Assembly (NCBI GenBank): GCA_025055595.1
Contig: JANWWU010000022.1
Coordinates: forward strand, 1 to 64,000
Source: Planctomycetota bacterium
Lineage (GTDB): Bacteria; Planctomycetota; UBA11346
DNA: 64,000 nucleotides
Reading direction: 5' to 3'
Shown: positions 61,320 to 64,000 of the stretch, piece after piece
Numbering within the stretch: position 1 is the first letter of the stretch
How the letters are laid out: each line of letters opens with the position of its first letter
Program-made: the position numbers and the translations under genes
The notes under the pieces: generated by a model
What the model was told of the DNA's origin: nothing
The model's database searches: none
What the model saw: only the letters and a program-made list of their open reading frames with translations

Positions 61320-61895
61320 TCAATGCCCCGTTCCGGAGCGCAGTTCCTGGAGCGCCTGCTCGTGCAGCAGGCCGCCCGGGGCCTTCTGGCTCTGCACATC
61401 GTCGGGCGGATAGTCCTTCGGGTCCCAGTCGAGCAGCTGCTCCTTGGTCAGGACGAAGGAGGCGCGGCTGTCGCCGACGATCACCGCCTGCTTGGTGTCC
61501 ATGCGGATGGCGTCGCAGGGGCAGGCCTCGACGCAGTAGCCGCAGAACACGCACAGCAGCAGGTCGATCTCGAAGCGCGCCGGCCGCTTCTCGATGTGCT
61601 TGTCCGGGCTCTCCTCGGCGACGATGTGGATGCAGCGCGCGGGGCAGGCCGTCGAGCACATGTAGCAGGCGACGCAGCGCGGGCTGCCGTCGGCGCGCTT
61701 CATCAAGCGGTGCCGCGCGCGGTAGTCGCGCGGGATGTCGGGCCGCTGCTCGGGATATTGCAGGGTGGGGAAGTGCGCGGGATCGGAGAGCGAGCGCGCG
61801 GCGTGGCTGAGCGTCGTCAGCAGACCCTTGAAGATCTCGCCGATGTAGAGTCGCTGCCAGGCATCGAGTTCGGGACGGGGGACGACCTTGGCCAT
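61320..61895 (-). CDS. nuoI: NADH-quinone oxidoreductase subunit I
   Basis: NuoI carries two 4Fe-4S clusters (N6a and N6b) that pass electrons towards the quinone. The 191-residue protein has both binding motifs, CVACYMCSTACPARCI and CVFCGYCVEACPCDAI, plus the N-terminal amphipathic part and the PEQRPDIPRDYRARHRLMKR segment typical of the family. Confidence 0.95.
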   Translation of the reverse strand: MAKVVPRPELDAWQRLYIGEIFKGLLTTLSHAARSLSDPAHFPTLQYPEQRPDIPRDYRARHRLMKRADGSPRCVACYMCSTACPARCIHIVAEESPDKHIEKRPARFEIDLLLCVFCGYCVEACPCDAIRMDTKQAVIVGDSRASFVLTKEQLLDWDPKDYPPDDVQSQKAPGGLLHEQALQELRSGTGH

Positions 61896-61897
61896 GA

Positions 61898-63289
61898 CTA
61901 CCCGATCAGCTTGACGAGGAGGGCGGTGAGCAGCAGGTTGACGAGCGCGGCGTTGAGCAGGACCTTCCAGCCGAGGGCCATGATCTGGTCGTAGCGGAAG
62001 CGCGGCAGCGTCCAGCGCACCCAGACGAAGAGCCAGGCCAGGCACAGGGTCTTGGCGATCAGGATGTGGAACTGGACGATGGCGGTCAGCAGATCGACCT
62101 TCCAGCCCCAGACCGCGGTGCCGGCGATGATGCGCGGGGCCTCGCTCCAGCCCCACAGCGCCCACGCGGCGAGGCCGGCGAGGCCGGCGAGGGCGAGGAA
62201 GAGGCCAGTGTAGAAGCGATACTCGCGACCGCGGCGCGCGGCGTCGCTGGCACCGCTCGCGACATAGTGCCGGCGACGGCGCTCGACCAGGCGCGCCGCG
62301 TAGAGGGCGAGCAGCGCGAGCGCGATCAGGAGGACCGCGGTGACGCTGCCGATGTGCTCGCGCATCCATCGGTCGTCGAGCGCCACCCAGGCGCCGTCCG
62401 GCCCGAGCGGCAGGGGGATCGGCGACAGGTGGTAGCCGCCGAGAAACAGCGTGCTGATCAGCGCCGCCGCCACCAGCATGTGGAAGTACTCGGCGCTCAT
62501 CACCAGCATGAAACGCATCGCGCCGTACTCGGTGTGGAAGCCGGCGACGATCTCGCTCTCGCCCTCGACGACATCGAAGGGCGTGCGGTTGCTCTCGGCG
62601 AAGGCGGCGGCGGTGAACAGCAGGAAGCCGAGCGGCTGGACGATGATGCCCCAGACATGCTCGCCCTGCCAGGCGACGATGCGCGCGAGGTCGAAGGTCC
62701 CGCAGATCAGGAACATCCCGGCCGCCGCCAGGCCGATCGCGACCTCGTAGCTGATCATCATCGCGCTCGCGCGCAGGCCGCCGAGCAGGGCGTACTTGGA
62801 GTTGGCGGCCCAGCTGCCGAGGACCAGGCCGTAGGCCGAGAGGCCGGCGAAGGCGAAGAGCGCGAGCAGCCCCGAGTGGCTCGCGATGCCCTGGCCGGCG
62901 AGCCAGGCGACGCCGTCGCCCGAGGCGTAGGCGATCGGCGCGAACACCGGGATGAAGGCCGGCAGGATCAGGCCGGCGATCAGCGGGATGAAGGGCCCGA
63001 CGACGTAGTAGAAGCGGCTGGCGGCGAAGCGCGGCACGAAGTCTTCCTTGACCGCCAGCTTGATGAAGTCGCAGAGGTTGTAGATCAGCCCAAAGGCCCG
63101 CAGCTGGAAGCCGAGGCCGGGAATCGGGATGCCGGCGCGGTTGGGCCCCGGGCGGTCCTGGATGAAGGCGGCGCCGCGCCGCTCCAGGACGACGAGCAGC
63201 GGCAGCAGCTGAAAGAAGAGCAGCGGCACGGCCGGGACGAGCAGGAGGGCGATCGTCTCGTAAGGGTGCGCGGCGATCCACTCGAACAT
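61898..63289 (-). CDS. nuoH: NADH-quinone oxidoreductase subunit H, with an extra segment
   Basis: NuoH forms the quinone chamber with NuoB and NuoD. The 463-residue protein shows LLVVLERRGAAFIQDRPGPN, FGLIYNLCDFIKLAVKEDFV, GLRASAMMISYEVAIGLAAA, AFAESNRTPFDVVEGESEIV and HTEYGAMRFMLVMSAEYFHM. It is about 100 residues longer than E. coli or Thermus NuoH because of a block (about 270-375) holding two extra membrane helices and an Arg-rich loop. Its ATG overlaps the nuoG stop by 1 nt. Confidence 0.95.
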   Translation of the reverse strand: MFEWIAAHPYETIALLLVPAVPLLFFQLLPLLVVLERRGAAFIQDRPGPNRAGIPIPGLGFQLRAFGLIYNLCDFIKLAVKEDFVPRFAASRFYYVVGPFIPLIAGLILPAFIPVFAPIAYASGDGVAWLAGQGIASHSGLLALFAFAGLSAYGLVLGSWAANSKYALLGGLRASAMMISYEVAIGLAAAGMFLICGTFDLARIVAWQGEHVWGIIVQPLGFLLFTAAAFAESNRTPFDVVEGESEIVAGFHTEYGAMRFMLVMSAEYFHMLVAAALISTLFLGGYHLSPIPLPLGPDGAWVALDDRWMREHIGSVTAVLLIALALLALYAARLVERRRRHYVASGASDAARRGREYRFYTGLFLALAGLAGLAAWALWGWSEAPRIIAGTAVWGWKVDLLTAIVQFHILIAKTLCLAWLFVWVRWTLPRFRYDQIMALGWKVLLNAALVNLLLTALLVKLIG

Positions 63290-64000
63290 CAGGCGACTCC
63301 CGCTGCTGCCGGCTGCGGCAGCAGCCGACCGTAGGGACCGATGCTGCGGTAGCTGAGGCCGGCGAGGACCGGCGCGCGCTGTGCAGCGAAGCGGAAGGCC
63401 TCGAGCTCGCTCGTCCAGGACAGGCCGCCGAGTTCAGCGAGCACGCGCCACGCCGGCTCGAGTTCGGGGTCGGGCAGCACCGGGCAGGCCTGCAGCACCT
63501 GGATGCGCTGCTGGCAGTTGACCATCGTGCCGCGGACCTCGGCCCAGGCGCGGATGCCGAGGGCGATCGTCGCCTGGCGCACGCTGCTCTCGAGCCAGGG
63601 TGCGAGGACGATGCGCTGCGGAATGCGCGCGAGGCGCGCCGCCTTGGCCGGATCGGCGGCCCACAGGTCGTGATGCAGGATCACCACGGCGTCGAACTCG
63701 TCGGCGCGCCGCACGAGCTCATCGAGGTTATCGGCCAGGCCGAGCAGGCGCAGGCCGGCGCGGTTGGCGACGGGATCGCCGGAGAGCGCGATGCCGTCGG
63801 GCCGGCCGAGCGGCAGCCAGGAGCCGCTGAACACCGACGCCTTGGCGCCGAGGCGCTCGGCGAGGGCGAGCAGCGCGGCGTTGTCTTCGAGCGTGCAGTG
63901 GCCGCTGGCGACCAGCGCGACGCGCGCCGCCGCGGCGAGCGCGGCGCGCGCCGCCGCCAGGCCCTCGGCGAGCGGCGCATCGCGGCCCTGGAGGCGTGCC
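63289..64000 (-). CDS. nuoG: NADH-quinone oxidoreductase subunit G, C-terminal part
   Basis: The open frame enters from the right edge and encodes at least 236 residues. It has the character of the molybdopterin-oxidoreductase-like C-terminal half of NuoG: ARVALVASGHCTLEDNAALL, LAERLGAKASVFSGSWLPLG, DEFDAVVILHHDLWAADPAK, and APWLESSVRQATIALGIRAW-AEVRGTMVNCQQRIQ, where the last part is the usual E-GT-N-EGR-Q-type segment. Its place before nuoH supports the name. The N-terminal iron-sulfur half is outside the window. Confidence 0.85.
   Translation of the reverse strand, partial: ARLQGRDAPLAEGLAAARAALAAAARVALVASGHCTLEDNAALLALAERLGAKASVFSGSWLPLGRPDGIALSGDPVANRAGLRLLGLADNLDELVRRADEFDAVVILHHDLWAADPAKAARLARIPQRIVLAPWLESSVRQATIALGIRAWAEVRGTMVNCQQRIQVLQACPVLPDPELEPAWRVLAELGGLSWTSELEAFRFAAQRAPVLAGLSYRSIGPYGRLLPQPAAAGVA

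Overview
This window is a GC-rich (about 70%), densely packed bacterial chromosome segment with lipid A, flagellar-export, peptidoglycan/division and respiratory genes, so the host is a diderm, flagellated, peptidoglycan-containing bacterium. Several traits together suggest the PVC superphylum, most likely a planctomycete-like lineage: an LpxC-FabZ fusion, a fused AroD-AroE, a division and cell wall (dcw) cluster that stops after ftsQ without ftsA or ftsZ, and a TPR protein with a gluzincin-like HExxH motif. This placement is an inference from gene content only; no rRNA gene is present.

Layout. 1-344 is the start of an outer-membrane barrel gene. 567-8032 (+) is an envelope-lipid operon: cdsA, nadE, an LpxR-like lipid A deacylase, ompH/skp, lpxD, lpxC-fabZ, yqgE, mostly joined by 4-nt start/stop overlaps. 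8034-9174 (-) is an HDOD signalling pair. 9308-11660 (+) is fliO-fliP-fliQ-fliR, followed by miaB, recJ, a Kdo2-lipid A acyltransferase-like gene and a CYTH protein (to 16261). 16263-17876 (-) is a large outer-membrane barrel. 17921-21681 (+) holds an NtrC-type regulator lacking the sigma54-contact motif, then a TPR metallopeptidase. 21848-24995 is accessory in character: an AT-richer membrane protein with six CxxC knuckles, a signal-peptidase-like protein without the catalytic dyad, and two small membrane proteins; it ends at fused aroDE (24998-26470).

26455-40583 (-) is the dcw cluster, read as mraZ, a 68-aa orphan, rsmH, ftsL, ftsI, murE, murF, mraY, ftsW, murG, murC, murB, ddl, ftsQ. murD, ftsA and ftsZ are not there. 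A 10-bp-period repeat array sits just ahead of mraZ and looks like a MraZ operator. A protein with four HTH-like domains is transcribed divergently from it.

40731-55407 mixes housekeeping genes (ruvX, thrC, yebC-family, rimO, thiD, xseA, rsmG) with a FHA-Ser/Thr kinase, a large helical protein of unknown function, and a degenerate endonuclease III-like protein with a long histone H1-like tail. 55379-64000 (-) is the complex I operon nuoG(partial)-H-I-J-K-L-M-N.

Two window-wide signals stand out. The tetranucleotide ACGT is almost absent (11 sites seen by eye, against roughly 175 expected at 70% GC), and Asp/His/Asn/Tyr codons before Val switch from C to T to avoid it. Also, every convergent gene pair abuts or overlaps at the 3' ends. 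No tRNA, rRNA, CRISPR array, transposase or intergenic gap over 300 bases was seen.
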